NCBI RefSeq assembly: GCF_013256425.1
Contig: NZ_CP053904.1
Location: 4,340,001 to 4,404,000, forward strand
Length of the DNA: 64,000 bases
Source of the DNA: Hymenobacter sp. BRD67
GTDB lineage: Bacteria > Bacteroidota > Bacteroidia > Cytophagales > Hymenobacteraceae
Direction of reading: 5' to 3'
Shown: positions 33,844-43,190 of the stretch, piece after piece
Position numbering within the stretch: the first letter of the stretch is position 1
Layout of the letters: the number at the start of each line of letters is the position of its first letter
Notes under the pieces: generated by a model
What the model saw: the letters and a program-made list of their open reading frames with translations, nothing else
What the model was told of the DNA's origin: nothing
Database searches by the model: none
Made by a program: the position numbers and the translations under genes

Positions 33844-34565
33844 ATGAAACAGATTAGCAAGCGTCTCTACCAAATCAGCCTGGGCGCATCCAATGCCTTT
33901 GTAATCGAAGACAATGGCTTGACACTGGTCGATACCGGCGTGCCGGGCAGCACCGAGAAGCTGTTTGCGGCTATCCGCAAGGGAGGTAAAAATCCGGACG
34001 CCATCAAGCAGATTATTCTTACGCACTGGCACCCCGACCATGCCGGCAGCGCGGCCGACCTGAAACAGCGCCTGGGGCCCGCGTGTATGCACACGCCGAT
34101 GAGGCAGCCGCCCTGGAGCAAGGAGGAGCCGAGCGGCCCCGCTACCTGACCCCAGGGGTAAGGAACTGGCTGGTTTTTAACATCTTTATTAAGAAAGTGG
34201 CGCGGACAATTCCCGCCGTGAAAATAGACGAGCAGGTGGCTGATAACGACGTGATTCCGGTGGCGGGCGGCGTGCGCGTCATTCATACGCCGGGGCACAG
34301 CGCGGGGCACATCGCCTTGCTGCTGGAGCAGGATGGGGTGCTGATTGCGGGGGATATCTGCGCCAATATGTCGGGGCTGGCCTACAGCACCGTGTACGAG
34401 GATATGGCGCTGGGCCGGCAGAGCCTTTTGAAAGCCGCCGGGCTTTCGTTTGACCAAGCCGTTTTTGGACACGGTGGCCCCGTGACCAAGCAGGCCAATG
34501 CGAAGCTGAAAGAGAAGTTTCAACAGCCTAACCCCTTTGCGGGTAAGCCGCTGAAGCCTGTTTAA
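33844..34565 (+). CDS. MBL-fold metallo-hydrolase (frame break)
   Basis: A metallo-beta-lactamase-fold hydrolase. The zinc motif HxHxDH is ILTHWHPDHAGSAADL near residue 60. Further ligand regions are VRVIHTPGHSAGHIALLL, LIAGDICANMSG and AVFGHGGPV. The frame breaks in the run 34074-34080 (four G then three C), and one added base restores RVYAHADEAAALEQGG, about 240 residues. The substrate could be lactone, thioester or sulfur compounds; not decidable here. It sits at the right end of the accessory island. Confidence 0.87.
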
Positions 34566-34592
34566 GCCATACAACAACAGCGAGCTGCGGCT

Positions 34593-34619
34593 AGCCGTTG
34601 CCATGTCTGGTAGCGGCTG
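34593..34619 (+). repeat. Island repeat copy 10 (degenerate, right end of the array)
   Basis: AGCCGTT and AGCGGCTG arms 28 bases after the MBL gene. It lacks the GC-rich extension. Confidence 0.6.
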
Positions 34620-34691
34620 GAGTGTTTGGATGGGAGTAGGAGAGTGGGGTAAGTACTAGCAAGCACCAGCTTTGGCCGCCTACCCGCGCAG

Positions 34692-34699
34692 TAGCTTTG
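34692..34699 (+). promoter_or_regulatory. -7 promoter box for the Crp/Fnr regulator gene
   Basis: TAGCTTTG matches TAnnTTTG, 25 bases before the ATG at 34725. Confidence 0.55.
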
Positions 34700-34724
34700 G
34701 TGCCTGGCTTCGCGCTACCTGCCT

Positions 34725-35309
34725 ATGCACCTATTGCTTGCCTACCTGCGCCGCTTCGTGCCCACCCTTACCGAGGCCGAGTGGCAGCTGCTCGCCGGGG
34801 CCGTGCGCCCGGCCCACCTGGCGCGCGGCCAGCACTTTGTGCAGGCCGGCGACTACCGGCCCGAAATCGCCCTGCTGCTCCAGGGCTCCTGCCGGCTCTA
34901 CTACCTGCGCCCGAGCGGCGAGGAGCGCACCACGTACTTCTTCTTCGAAAACCACCTGCTGGCTGACTACCCGAGCTGCCTGCTGGGCCAGCCGAGCCAG
35001 CTCAACATTCAGGCCCTGACTGATACCGACCTGCTGGTGTTCGATTACGCGGTGCTGCGGCAGCTCTACGACGAGTGCCCGGCCTACGAGCGGTTTGGGC
35101 GGGTGCTGGCCGAGTACCACCTGCTGGGCACCGATGCCCGCCTCACCGAGCAGCTCATGCTCTCGCCCGAGGAGCGCTACCGGGCGCTGCTGGCCAGCGG
35201 CAAAACCAAGATTCTGGAGCGCGTGCCGCAGCACCTGGTGGCCAATTACCTCGGCGTCACGCCGGTGTCGCTGAGCCGCATTCGGGCGCGGGTGGCGCGG
35301 GGGCGCTAG
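34725..35309 (+). CDS. Crp/Fnr family transcriptional regulator
   Basis: A 194-residue regulator with an N-terminal cyclic-nucleotide-binding-like domain (ARGQHFVQAGDYRPEIALLL, then GSCRLYYLRPSGEERTTYFF) and a short C-terminal helix-turn-helix (RVPQHLVANYLGVTPVSLSR). Bacteroidota have many such proteins that control one adjacent gene set and do not necessarily bind cAMP. The downstream DUF4260 and AraC genes are candidate targets. Confidence 0.87.
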   Translation: MHLLLAYLRRFVPTLTEAEWQLLAGAVRPAHLARGQHFVQAGDYRPEIALLLQGSCRLYYLRPSGEERTTYFFFENHLLADYPSCLLGQPSQLNIQALTDTDLLVFDYAVLRQLYDECPAYERFGRVLAEYHLLGTDARLTEQLMLSPEERYRALLASGKTKILERVPQHLVANYLGVTPVSLSRIRARVARGR

Positions 35310-35412
35310 GAGTAGGGCGCTGATTTTTCTTAGCTTTTGTTATCGTCGGGGAGCTAGCGGCGAGCGGAATTTTGGGTATTGATTTTCACCACCCAAATCT
35401 CCGGATACGCCC

Positions 35413-35823
35413 ATGAAATCGCTGCTTAAAACTGAAGAGCTGGCCGAAATGCTGCTGGCCATGTTTGTATTCGCCCACCTGCCTTTTGCCTGGTGGGTGC
35501 TGCCCGCCACTTTTCTGCTGCCCGACCTGAGCATGCTGGGCTACCTGGCTGGCCCGCGCGTGGGCGCCGCCAGCTACAACCTGGTGCACCACAAGGCCAC
35601 GGCGATAGCCGTGGGCGTAGCGGGGTGGCTGCTGGGGCTGCCCCTGGTGGTGCTGGCCGGCACGGTGCTGCTGTTTCACAGCGCCTTCGACCGGCTGCTG
35701 GGCTACGGCCTCAAATACGCCACCGGTTTCCAGGATACGCACCTGGGCCGGGTAGGTAAAGCGCCCGCCGCGACTAGCCCGGCCGCGCCAGCCCTAAATT
35801 TGGGCTATGCAGACGCTCACTAG
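35413..35823 (+). CDS. DUF4260 family membrane protein
   Basis: 136 residues with about four hydrophobic segments: AEMLLAMFVFAHLPFAWWVL, LPDLSMLGYLAGPRVGAASY and IAVGVAGWLLGLPLVVLAGT. The conserved pattern with NLVHHKA, FHSAFDRLLGYGLKY and FQDTHLG is that of DUF4260, a small membrane family of unknown role. Its C-terminal codons overlap the start of the AraC gene by 17 bases and contain that gene's promoter box. Confidence 0.85.
   Translation: MKSLLKTEELAEMLLAMFVFAHLPFAWWVLPATFLLPDLSMLGYLAGPRVGAASYNLVHHKATAIAVGVAGWLLGLPLVVLAGTVLLFHSAFDRLLGYGLKYATGFQDTHLGRVGKAPAATSPAAPALNLGYADAH
35795..35802 (+). promoter_or_regulatory. -7 promoter box for the AraC gene, inside the DUF4260 gene
   Basis: TAAATTTG lies within the last codons of the DUF4260 gene and ends four bases before the AraC ATG; a leaderless transcript is predicted. 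Confidence 0.55.
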
Positions 35824-36697
35824 CCGGCAGCCGGTACCGATATACCCGTTTGAGCCAGACGAACTAAGCGGGAGCAGCTTCTTCTCCCTCGTGCGCTCGG
35901 AAGGCGTGCTGCCCTACGAGGCCGATGTGCTGCTGCCGCACCGCAAGGCCTACTACATGCTGGTGTTTACGAAGCGTGCGCGCGGCCGGCACTGGGTCGA
36001 TGCCGTGCCCTACGTGCGCCAGGACCACGCGCTCTACTTTTCGAGCCCCAGCCAGCTGCTGGTGAAAGAGGAGCCGACGCCCTTCTGGGGCACCCGGCTC
36101 CAGTTCACGAATGAGTTTCTGGCCTTGCAGCAAAACGCGGCCCTGCGCAGCCTGCCGCTCATCCAGAACCCGCACCACGAACACGAATTACTCCTGCCCG
36201 CTGCCGATGAAGCCGTAGTAGACGACCTGCTGCTGAAGCTCGAAGCCGAGTACCAGCGCCCCGGCGAGTGGCAGCACCAGATGCTGAGCGCCTACCTGCT
36301 GGTGCTGCTCACCTACCTCAGCCGGCTGTACACGGAGCAGTTTCCGGGCGGCGAGCCCTCGGCCGACCAGCGGCTGCTGAAAGCGTACCAGGCCCATATC
36401 GAGGAAAATTTCCGCGAGCTGCACGAGGTGGGTGCCTACGCCGAGCTGCTGCACATTTCGGCGGGGCACCTGAGCGAGGTGGTGAAGGCCCAGAGCGGGA
36501 AGTCGGCCATTAAGCACCTGCACGAGCGACTGGTGCTGGAAGCCAAGCGCCTGCTGTTTTACACGCCACAGTCGCTCAAAGAGCTGGCCTTCGACCTGGG
36601 CTTTTCGGATGCCTCCTACTTCAACCGCTTTTTCAAGCGCGAAACCGGCCAGACGCCGGCCGAGTACCGGGTCAGCATCCGCAAAATGTACCAGTAG
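35807..36697 (+). CDS. AraC family transcriptional regulator
   Basis: A 296-residue regulator with an N-terminal cupin-like effector domain (residues 15-150) and a C-terminal AraC DNA-binding domain with two helix-turn-helix motifs: YAELLHISAGHLSEVVKAQS and ELAFDLGFSDASYFNRFFKR, ending GQTPAEYR. This N-terminal type is common next to short-chain dehydrogenases in Bacteroidota, and here an SDR gene follows in the same direction, a likely target. Confidence 0.9.
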   Translation: MQTLTSRQPVPIYPFEPDELSGSSFFSLVRSEGVLPYEADVLLPHRKAYYMLVFTKRARGRHWVDAVPYVRQDHALYFSSPSQLLVKEEPTPFWGTRLQFTNEFLALQQNAALRSLPLIQNPHHEHELLLPAADEAVVDDLLLKLEAEYQRPGEWQHQMLSAYLLVLLTYLSRLYTEQFPGGEPSADQRLLKAYQAHIEENFRELHEVGAYAELLHISAGHLSEVVKAQSGKSAIKHLHERLVLEAKRLLFYTPQSLKELAFDLGFSDASYFNRFFKRETGQTPAEYRVSIRKMYQ

Positions 36698-36736
36698 TAC
36701 CGCGAAATGGGTACCAGCCGCGCCGCCAGGGTAGGG

Positions 36737-36744
36737 TAATTTTG
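36737..36744 (+). promoter_or_regulatory. -7 promoter box for the SDR gene
   Basis: TAATTTTG matches TAnnTTTG, 29 bases before the ATG at 36774. Confidence 0.55.
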
Positions 36745-36773
36745 TGCTGTTAATTATTTGACTAACAGCAACC

Positions 36774-37511
36774 ATGAAAACCGCTCTCATTACCGGCGCC
36801 AACAAAAGCATCGGCTTCGAAGCCGCCCGGCAGCTCCTCCAGCAAGGCTACTATGTGTACCTGGGCAGCCGCGACGCCCACAACGGCCAGCAGGCCGTCG
36901 ACCAGCTCAAGGCCGAAGGTCTCACGCAGGTAGAGCCCATCCAACTCGACGTAACGAGCAGCGAGTCCATTGCCGCTGCCCGCGTGGCCCTGGGCCAGAA
37001 AACGCCGGTGCTCGACGTGCTCATCAACAATGCCGGCATTTTGGGCGGCATGGTGCAGCCGGCTTCGAGCACCGGCCTCAGCACCATCCGGGAGGTGTTT
37101 GACACCAACGTATTTGGGGTAATCGGGGTGACGCAGGCGTTTCTCGACCTGCTGCGGCAGTCGCCCGCGCCGCGCATCGTCAACGTCACATCGGGCCTGG
37201 GCTCGCTCACGCTGCACACCGACCCGAGCTGGAAATACTACCCGGTGAAGGGTGCCGCCTACCAGCCCTCCAAGGCTGCCCTGAACGCCTACACAATTAT
37301 GCTGGCCTACGAGCTGCGCGAGACCCCTTTCAAGGTGAATGCCGTGGACCCCGGCTACACCGCCACCGATTTCAACCACCACAACGGCCCCGGCAGCGTA
37401 CAAGATGCCGCTGCCCGCGTGGTAAAAGCTGCCCTGCTGGGCCCCGATGGCCCCACCAGCCAGTTTTTCAGCGATGATAATGCGCCCGAAACCGGTATAA
37501 GTCCCTGGTAA
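36774..37511 (+). CDS. Short-chain dehydrogenase/reductase
   Basis: 245-residue classical SDR oxidoreductase. The cofactor motif TGxxxxxG is TGANKSIGFEAARQLL at residues 7-14, NNAG is at VLINNAGILGG, the catalytic Ser is in VNVTSGLGSL, and Tyr/Lys are in AYQPSKAALNAY. It resembles NADPH-dependent carbonyl reductases. The adjacent divergently acting AraC-type regulator probably controls it. Confidence 0.9.
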   Translation: MKTALITGANKSIGFEAARQLLQQGYYVYLGSRDAHNGQQAVDQLKAEGLTQVEPIQLDVTSSESIAAARVALGQKTPVLDVLINNAGILGGMVQPASSTGLSTIREVFDTNVFGVIGVTQAFLDLLRQSPAPRIVNVTSGLGSLTLHTDPSWKYYPVKGAAYQPSKAALNAYTIMLAYELRETPFKVNAVDPGYTATDFNHHNGPGSVQDAAARVVKAALLGPDGPTSQFFSDDNAPETGISPW

Positions 37512-37659
37512 AAAAGCCCGCCGCCTGCGCGGCACTGGTAAAGCCAACCTGAGCGCCGCCCGCTGGCAGCGCCGCCAGGTCCTGGCGCAACTGCTATATA
37601 TATGGCCCGGCCCGGCGGCTACGTAGCCACGGCGGCCAGGCCTGCCGTATAGGCTGGCT

Positions 37660-38216
37660 ATGATTCCACTCATCACCCATACGCCCCGCTTGCTTATTCT
37701 GGCCGCCAGCCGGGCCCTGCTCACGGCCGAGCTGCACAAGCCGCAGTATTTTTCAACCCTGCTGGGAGCCGTGTTGCCCACCGATTGGCCGCCCGGCGAG
37801 TACGACCGCGACGCGATGGAGTATTTTCTGGAAAAGCTCACGGCCGGGGCCGCGACGCGGCAGGCTGGTACAATTGGTACGCGCTGCGCAAAGCCGAAGG
37901 CGATACGCCCCGCACGCTGGTAGGCACGGGCGGCTTTATGGGTCCGCCCGATGCGGCCGGCGTAGTTGAGCTGGGCTATTCCATCGCCGCCGACTGGCGC
38001 GGGCGGGGCCTGGGCAGCGAGCTGGTGGCGGGCCTGGTGCAACAGGCGGCCGCTACCGGCATGGTGCACCAGCTGGTAGCCCACACGCCGCCCGAAAATA
38101 TCACCTCCCAAAAAGTATTGCTGCGCAATGGCTTTACATCGGTAGGAACCGATGTGAACAGCCGCCTGCGCTTCGAGCGCACCGTGGAGCCTGCCGTACT
38201 ACCCTCACGAGAGTAG
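37660..38216 (+). CDS. GNAT family N-acetyltransferase (frame break)
   Basis: Starts MIPLITHTPRLLILAASRAL, typical of RimJ/RimL-like acetyltransferases. The frame breaks at the G run 37846-37849, and one added G gives LTAGGRDAAGWYNWYALRKA. The acetyl-CoA loop is visible as AADWRGRGLGSELVAGLV, and HTPPENITSQKVLLRNGFTS is the conserved C-terminal motif. About 185 residues. Substrate unknown. The gap 37512-37659 contains GC-rich dyads but no clear terminator. Confidence 0.85.
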
Positions 38217-38498
38217 CGCGAACCTGGCAGCTCGCGCCCGGCGCCGCCTCAGCGGATGCTCTTTGCGAACGAGAACTGCAAAGCGTGCACTATTTTTTGG
38301 TAAATATTTAATATAGTAAATATATTAAATTAATAATATAAGGGAGCCTTTTAATCTGGCAGCGTAGCCGTCAGCCTAAAGCTGCAAGAGGAGCAAGGCA
38401 GGAAAATCCCTGATTTTTGCGTAAAAAAGCAGAATCATGCCTGCTAGCTCGGCGGTCGTGGCCGGGTTATCGTAGGCGGGCTGTTTACCAGCTGTTTC
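38217..38498. other. Non-coding gap with AT-rich block
   Basis: A 282-base gap between the GNAT gene and the AsmA-like gene. 38300-38342 is an almost pure A/T block (TAAATATTTAATATAG and similar) that is unusual for this GC-rich DNA. No gene or clear promoter was found. Confidence 0.5.
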
Positions 38499-40643
38499 AT
38501 GTCTGTCTCTCCCCAGCCGCCCATCACCAACTCCACTTACCGCCGCTGGCGCTGGGTGGCCGTGGTTGCCGGCGTAGTGCTGCTGGGCGGACTGGTGGCG
38601 GCGCGCCTGCTTGAGCCCTGGCTGGTGCGTAGGCTCGGGCGGCAGGTGAGCCGGCAAAGCCACGGGGCGTACCGCCTGCGCATCGGCGAGCTGCGCGTCG
38701 GGTTCTGGAGCCGGAGCCTGGAAATCCGCCGTGCCCAGCTGGTGCCAGTTCCCCAAAGCCCCGGTGGGTGGCCGCCCGGCCTGCCGCACGCAAGCTTGTC
38801 GGTAGCTGATATTCAGCTGAGTGGAGTTGGCCTGCTGGCCTTGCTGCGGGGTGGGGTAGTACCCATCGACAGCCTGGTGGTAAGTGACGTATCGCTGGAG
38901 CTGCCGGTGGGCTTGCCCCGGCAACTGCTGACCAATAATCGCCCGCTGTACACCTACTTGCCCAGGCAAGTAGCGGGCCTGCGCTTGGGCCTGGTGGCCC
39001 TGCGCCACCTGCGGGCCCGCTACGTCGCCGGCCCCGATACCCTGGCCGATATAGGGCGGGCCTCCCTGCTGGCCCGCGATGTATTGCTGAGTGCCGCCGG
39101 CGCTGCCGATACGCACCGCACTGCCTATGCTGCCGGCCTTACTGCCCAGGTGCGCGGCGCGGCCTTGCGGCTACCCGGCACCGTCGCCGAGCTGACGCAG
39201 GGCCAGCTGCGGGCTGGCCGGCTGCTGCTCGACTCCGTACGGGTAGTTGCTGGTAGGCCGCAGCCAACCAGCCTCTGGCTGCCCCACCTGGTACTCAGCG
39301 GCTGGCAAACGGCGGTGCTACAGCATCAGCAGCGCTTTCTGGCCGATTCGCTGACGCTCTACCGGCCGCTAGTGCAGGGGCTGGTGCCCGCCTCGGTGGC
39401 CCAGCCCCTGTACCAGCGGCTGGCGCCCTATCTGCGCCGGGCCGACCTGGCCAGCCTGCGTGTGCAGGGCGGCCAGGTGCGGACCGTGGGCGCCGGCCTG
39501 AACCCTACGGTGCGTAATATTACCCTTGAGGCCCAGCAGCTGCGCGTAGATGCCGCTGCCGCCCGCGACCCGCACCGCCTGGCCTATGCGCGGGCCTGGC
39601 GGGCGGCTACGGGGCTTATCACGGCCACCTACGATGCCCCCTTCTACCAGCTGGCTTGCCAGGGCCTGCAACTGGATACCCGCCAGCAGCAGCTAAGCCT
39701 GCGAGGGCTGGCTATTCAGCCCACCGTATCGGCGGCCGACCTGGACCGGCGCAAGGGCGAGCAATCGGTTCATCTCACCGTAAGGCTGCCTGCCCTGCGC
39801 CTGCTGGGGCTCGATTTTGGCCGGCTGCTGCGGCAGCATGAGCTGCTGGCTGGCACGCTGGTAGCGGAGCGGCCGTGGGTTGAGATTGCCAGCGACGGCC
39901 GCGCCCCGCTGCCCCGGCAACCATCTGTCTTCACGCCGCTGGCCGTGCGCCGGGTGCCGCTGCTGGTGAGTATCGACAAAGTGCAGGTAGATGCTGGTAC
40001 TATCAGCACACCTTATCGCAGTCCGCGCAGCCCCGTGGTGGGCCATATAATCATTTCCCGGATGAGCGGCAAGCTGCATAACCTCAGCAACGACCCGCGT
40101 CGCATGACTGGTAGCCAGCCGCTGACTGGCACGGCCACGGCCTACCTGCAGGGGCAGTGTAAGCTACAGCTGCAGCTGCGGATTCCGCTGCTCGACCCGC
40201 TTGGCCGCCACGAGGTAACGGGCACGTTTGGAGCCGCGCCGTTTGCCATCCTCAATCCCATGATTGGCCCTACGCGGCTATTCGAGTTTGGCAGCGGCGA
40301 CCTGAAGGCCATGCGGTTTGCCCTGCACGCCGACTTAAAGCAGGCCGATGGTACCATGTGGGCCGAGTACTCGGGCCTGCACCTGAAATTTGTTAAAAGC
40401 GAGCCCACCGGTATCAAAACCAACCTGCTGACGCGGCTGGAGTCGGGCGTGGCCAATGCCCTAGTTATTCGTACGAATAACCCGCGCGCCAATGGGCGGC
40501 TGGCACCCGGCCGCCTGCGCACCAACCGCGACCCGCGCTTCGCCGTGTTTGTGCTCTGGCGGCAGGCCCTGGTAAGTGGCCTGCTCAACAGCGCGGGGGT
40601 GCCGCAGGCCTTGGCGCAGAAGCTGAGCGAAGGCAAGAACTGA
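38499..40643 (+). CDS. Large AsmA-like membrane-anchored protein
   Basis: 714 residues with a single N-terminal transmembrane helix (WVAVVAGVVLLGGLVAARLL) and a long periplasmic part made of repeated beta-rich segments such as GELRVGFWSRSLEIRRAQLV and GRASLLARDVLLSAAG. The C-terminal ADLKQADGTMWAEYSGLHLK resembles the ends of AsmA/DUF748-type proteins, which are implicated in lipid transport to the outer membrane. The family assignment is tentative. The frame is uninterrupted. Confidence 0.6.
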   Translation: MSVSPQPPITNSTYRRWRWVAVVAGVVLLGGLVAARLLEPWLVRRLGRQVSRQSHGAYRLRIGELRVGFWSRSLEIRRAQLVPVPQSPGGWPPGLPHASLSVADIQLSGVGLLALLRGGVVPIDSLVVSDVSLELPVGLPRQLLTNNRPLYTYLPRQVAGLRLGLVALRHLRARYVAGPDTLADIGRASLLARDVLLSAAGAADTHRTAYAAGLTAQVRGAALRLPGTVAELTQGQLRAGRLLLDSVRVVAGRPQPTSLWLPHLVLSGWQTAVLQHQQRFLADSLTLYRPLVQGLVPASVAQPLYQRLAPYLRRADLASLRVQGGQVRTVGAGLNPTVRNITLEAQQLRVDAAAARDPHRLAYARAWRAATGLITATYDAPFYQLACQGLQLDTRQQQLSLRGLAIQPTVSAADLDRRKGEQSVHLTVRLPALRLLGLDFGRLLRQHELLAGTLVAERPWVEIASDGRAPLPRQPSVFTPLAVRRVPLLVSIDKVQVDAGTISTPYRSPRSPVVGHIIISRMSGKLHNLSNDPRRMTGSQPLTGTATAYLQGQCKLQLQLRIPLLDPLGRHEVTGTFGAAPFAILNPMIGPTRLFEFGSGDLKAMRFALHADLKQADGTMWAEYSGLHLKFVKSEPTGIKTNLLTRLESGVANALVIRTNNPRANGRLAPGRLRTNRDPRFAVFVLWRQALVSGLLNSAGVPQALAQKLSEGKN

Positions 40644-40677
40644 GGCGTGTTATTAGCCGATAGCCTACTTTCGCGCC

Positions 40678-42117
40678 ATGAGATTCACGCACTTATTGCT
40701 GGGCTTACCCGTAGCGGCCCTGCTGGCGGGCATAGCCCGGCGGCCGGCTCCGGCCGAAACCTTCGACCTGCTTATCGAGCACGTAAACGTGGTGGACGTG
40801 GCCACCGGCCAGCTGCGGCCCGACCAGACGGTAGCCGTAAAGGCCGGCAAAATAGTGCGGGTGGGGCCGGCCGGCCAGGCCCGCTACCAGGCCCGGAAAA
40901 AGTTGGACGGCACCGGCCGCTTTCTGCTGCCGGGCCTCTGGGATATGCACGTCCACTTCCGGGGCGGCGACAGCCTGGCGGCGGCCAATAAAAAGAGCCT
41001 CACGCTGTACCTGGCCCACGGCATTACCACGGTGCGCGACTGCGGCGGCGATATAACGCCCCGCATTTTTGAGTGGCGGCGCGAGGAAGACGCCGGCACG
41101 CTGGCCGGACCGCGCATCTTCACCTCGGGCCCCAAAATAGATGGGCCGGGTGCCACCTGGCCCGGCTCGCTCGAAGTGGTGACGCCGGCGCAGGTGAGCC
41201 GGGCGCTCGACTCGCTGCAAAAGCTGCGGGTGGATTTTGTGAAGATTTACGACAGCAAGATTTCGGGCGATGCCTACCTCGAAACCATCTCGCAGGCCGA
41301 AAAGCGGGGCATGAAAACTACCGGCCACATGCCGTATTCCGTTACGCTGGCCGAGGCGGTAAACCGGGGCCTTGATGCTACCGAGCACCTGTACTATGTG
41401 TTCAAGTCCTGTTCAAGTAAGGAGGACAGCCTCACCGCGCTGGTGCGCAACAGCCTGAGCACACCCAAGCCGCTGGGGCTGTTTGCGATGCTGCCGGCCG
41501 TGTACGATACGTATAGTCCGGCCGCGGCCCAGCGCATTTTCCGGCTCATGGCCAGCCACCACACGGCGGCCGTGCCTACGCTGGCCATCGGCAAAACGTT
41601 GGCCGGGCTTAGTGAGAACAACCATACCCACGACTCGCTGCTGGCTTACATCGACCCCAAAATTCAGGCTACGTATGCCAAGCGCCTGGGCAGCGCCCGG
41701 CAGCAGTCGGCCGCGGCCCGGGCATTCACCCAGAAGCTGGAAGCCCGGTTTATGACCCTGGTGCCGCAGATGCAGGCGGCGGGCGTTACTATTCTGGCCG
41801 GCTCGGATAGCGGGCCGTTCAACTCGTTTACCTACCCCGGCGCTTCGCTGCAAGATGAATTGGTGCTGCTGGTGCAGGCCGGCCTCACCCCCGCCCAGGC
41901 CCTGCGGGCCGCCACGCTCAACGGCGCCGAGTTTATGGGTGTGGCCGCTCGTAGCGGCAGCGTGGCCGAAGGCAAAGACGGTGACCTGCTGCTGCTGGCG
42001 GCCAACCCGCTGACTAACATTGCCAACGTGAAGAAAATAGTGGCCGTAGTGGCGCGCGGCAAGGTGTACCAGCGCGCCGACTTGGGCAGGATGATGGCGG
42101 CGATAAAAAACAAGTAG
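40678..42117 (+). CDS. Exported amidohydrolase family protein
   Basis: A 479-residue metal-dependent hydrolase. Signal peptide LLLGLPVAALLAGIARRPAP, then the composite beta domain and the HxH metal motif LWDMHVHFRGGDSLA near residue 92. Further metal ligands are probably in KTTGHMPYSV and ILAGSDSGPFNSF. The C-terminal GVAARSGSVAEGKDGDLLLL closes the family pattern. It resembles imidazolonepropionase- or prolidase-like secreted amidohydrolases; substrate unknown. Confidence 0.88.
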   Translation: MRFTHLLLGLPVAALLAGIARRPAPAETFDLLIEHVNVVDVATGQLRPDQTVAVKAGKIVRVGPAGQARYQARKKLDGTGRFLLPGLWDMHVHFRGGDSLAAANKKSLTLYLAHGITTVRDCGGDITPRIFEWRREEDAGTLAGPRIFTSGPKIDGPGATWPGSLEVVTPAQVSRALDSLQKLRVDFVKIYDSKISGDAYLETISQAEKRGMKTTGHMPYSVTLAEAVNRGLDATEHLYYVFKSCSSKEDSLTALVRNSLSTPKPLGLFAMLPAVYDTYSPAAAQRIFRLMASHHTAAVPTLAIGKTLAGLSENNHTHDSLLAYIDPKIQATYAKRLGSARQQSAAARAFTQKLEARFMTLVPQMQAAGVTILAGSDSGPFNSFTYPGASLQDELVLLVQAGLTPAQALRAATLNGAEFMGVAARSGSVAEGKDGDLLLLAANPLTNIANVKKIVAVVARGKVYQRADLGRMMAAIKNK

Positions 42118-42126
42118 CAGGGCCTC

Positions 42127-43190
42127 TTATGCCCGGCCCATCTGTTTGAGGAACGCTACGTGCGAGGCCACGGCGTAGCGCATCTTGGGATATTCCTGGT
42201 AAGGCAGACCGAACTCTGCGCAGGTTTGCCGGATGATTTTGCTCAGCATGGGGTAGTGAACGTGCGAGATTTTGGGAAACAGGTGGTGCTCGACCTGAAA
42301 GTTGAGCCCGCCCACCAGCCAGCTAATCAGGCGGTTGTCGGTAGCAAAGTTGGCCGTGGTGCGCAGCTGATGAATGGCCCACTCATCTTCGAGCTTGCGG
42401 GTAGTTTCGTGCGGCGTCGGGAAAGCGGTTTGCTCCACGGTGTGCGCCAGCTGAAATACAATGCTGAGCACAAAGCCCGCTACCGCCCCCATAACCAGAA
42501 AGCCGACGAGCCAGGGTATAAAGCCGACGTTATATATGGGAAGTGCAACGTAAAGGCCCAGATTCAGCAGCTTGAAGCCCCAGAAAATGAGGTGGTCGTT
42601 GGTCGTCATGGGCTTGAGGGCCACGCTGCCGATGCGGCGGGAGAAATACTTCTGGTAATCGGTAATAAAAATCCAGGAGATGTAGAGCAGACTATAAAAA
42701 AAGCCGAAGTACAGGTGCTGAAAGCGGTGGGCGCGGTGGCGCGGCTGCTCGGCCGTCAGGCGCATCCAGGGCCGGATGTCGAGGTCATCGTCGACGCCAT
42801 CGATGTTGGTGTACATGTGGTGTACCGTGTTGTGCTTGGCGTCCCACATGTAGCTGCTGCCCCCAACACGTTGAGGGTGAAGGCGGCAAAACGATTGAGC
42901 CAGGCATGCCGGCTAAAGCTGCCGTGTGCCCCGTCGTGCATCACATTGAAGCCGATGAGGGCCAGCACGGTGCCCATCAGCACGCATTCCAGCACGGCCC
43001 AGGCGGCGAGCGGCGTAAAGAAAACCAGGTGAATGTACAGGGCTATGAGGCTGCCTACCAGCAGCAGTGCCTTGCCCAGTAGGGCACCGTTGCCGGTCTG
43101 GGCCTTGCCGGTGGTTTGAAAATACTGCGTGGTGCGGCGCTTCAGCTCGGCGTGGAAGGTGCGCGGAGGAGCAAATTTGGGAAGGAGCAT
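42127..43190 (-). CDS. Membrane fatty acid desaturase (frame break)
   Basis: Introduces a double bond into acyl chains with a diiron centre held by three histidine boxes: GFNVMHDGAHGSF, DAKHNTVHHMYTNIDG and LNFQVEHHLFPKISHVHYP. The last (QxxHH) is the front-end/linoleoyl-CoA-type box. Four transmembrane segments surround them. The frame breaks at the C run 42860-42864, and one G on the coding strand joins NVLGGSSYMWDAKHN. About 354 residues. Divergent from the TPM gene. Confidence 0.9.

Noticed and set aside
29069..34619. CRISPR array
   Set aside because: The repeats are separated by whole genes at irregular distances, there are no short uniform spacers and no cas genes.
29069..34619. Classical integron
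   Set aside because: No IntI-type integrase with catalytic residues was found and the repeats lack recognisable attC core sites; only the cassette-like layout is similar.
36762..38111. 449-residue minus-strand frame across the SDR and GNAT genes
   Set aside because: Both plus-strand genes have complete family motifs; the minus frame has none.
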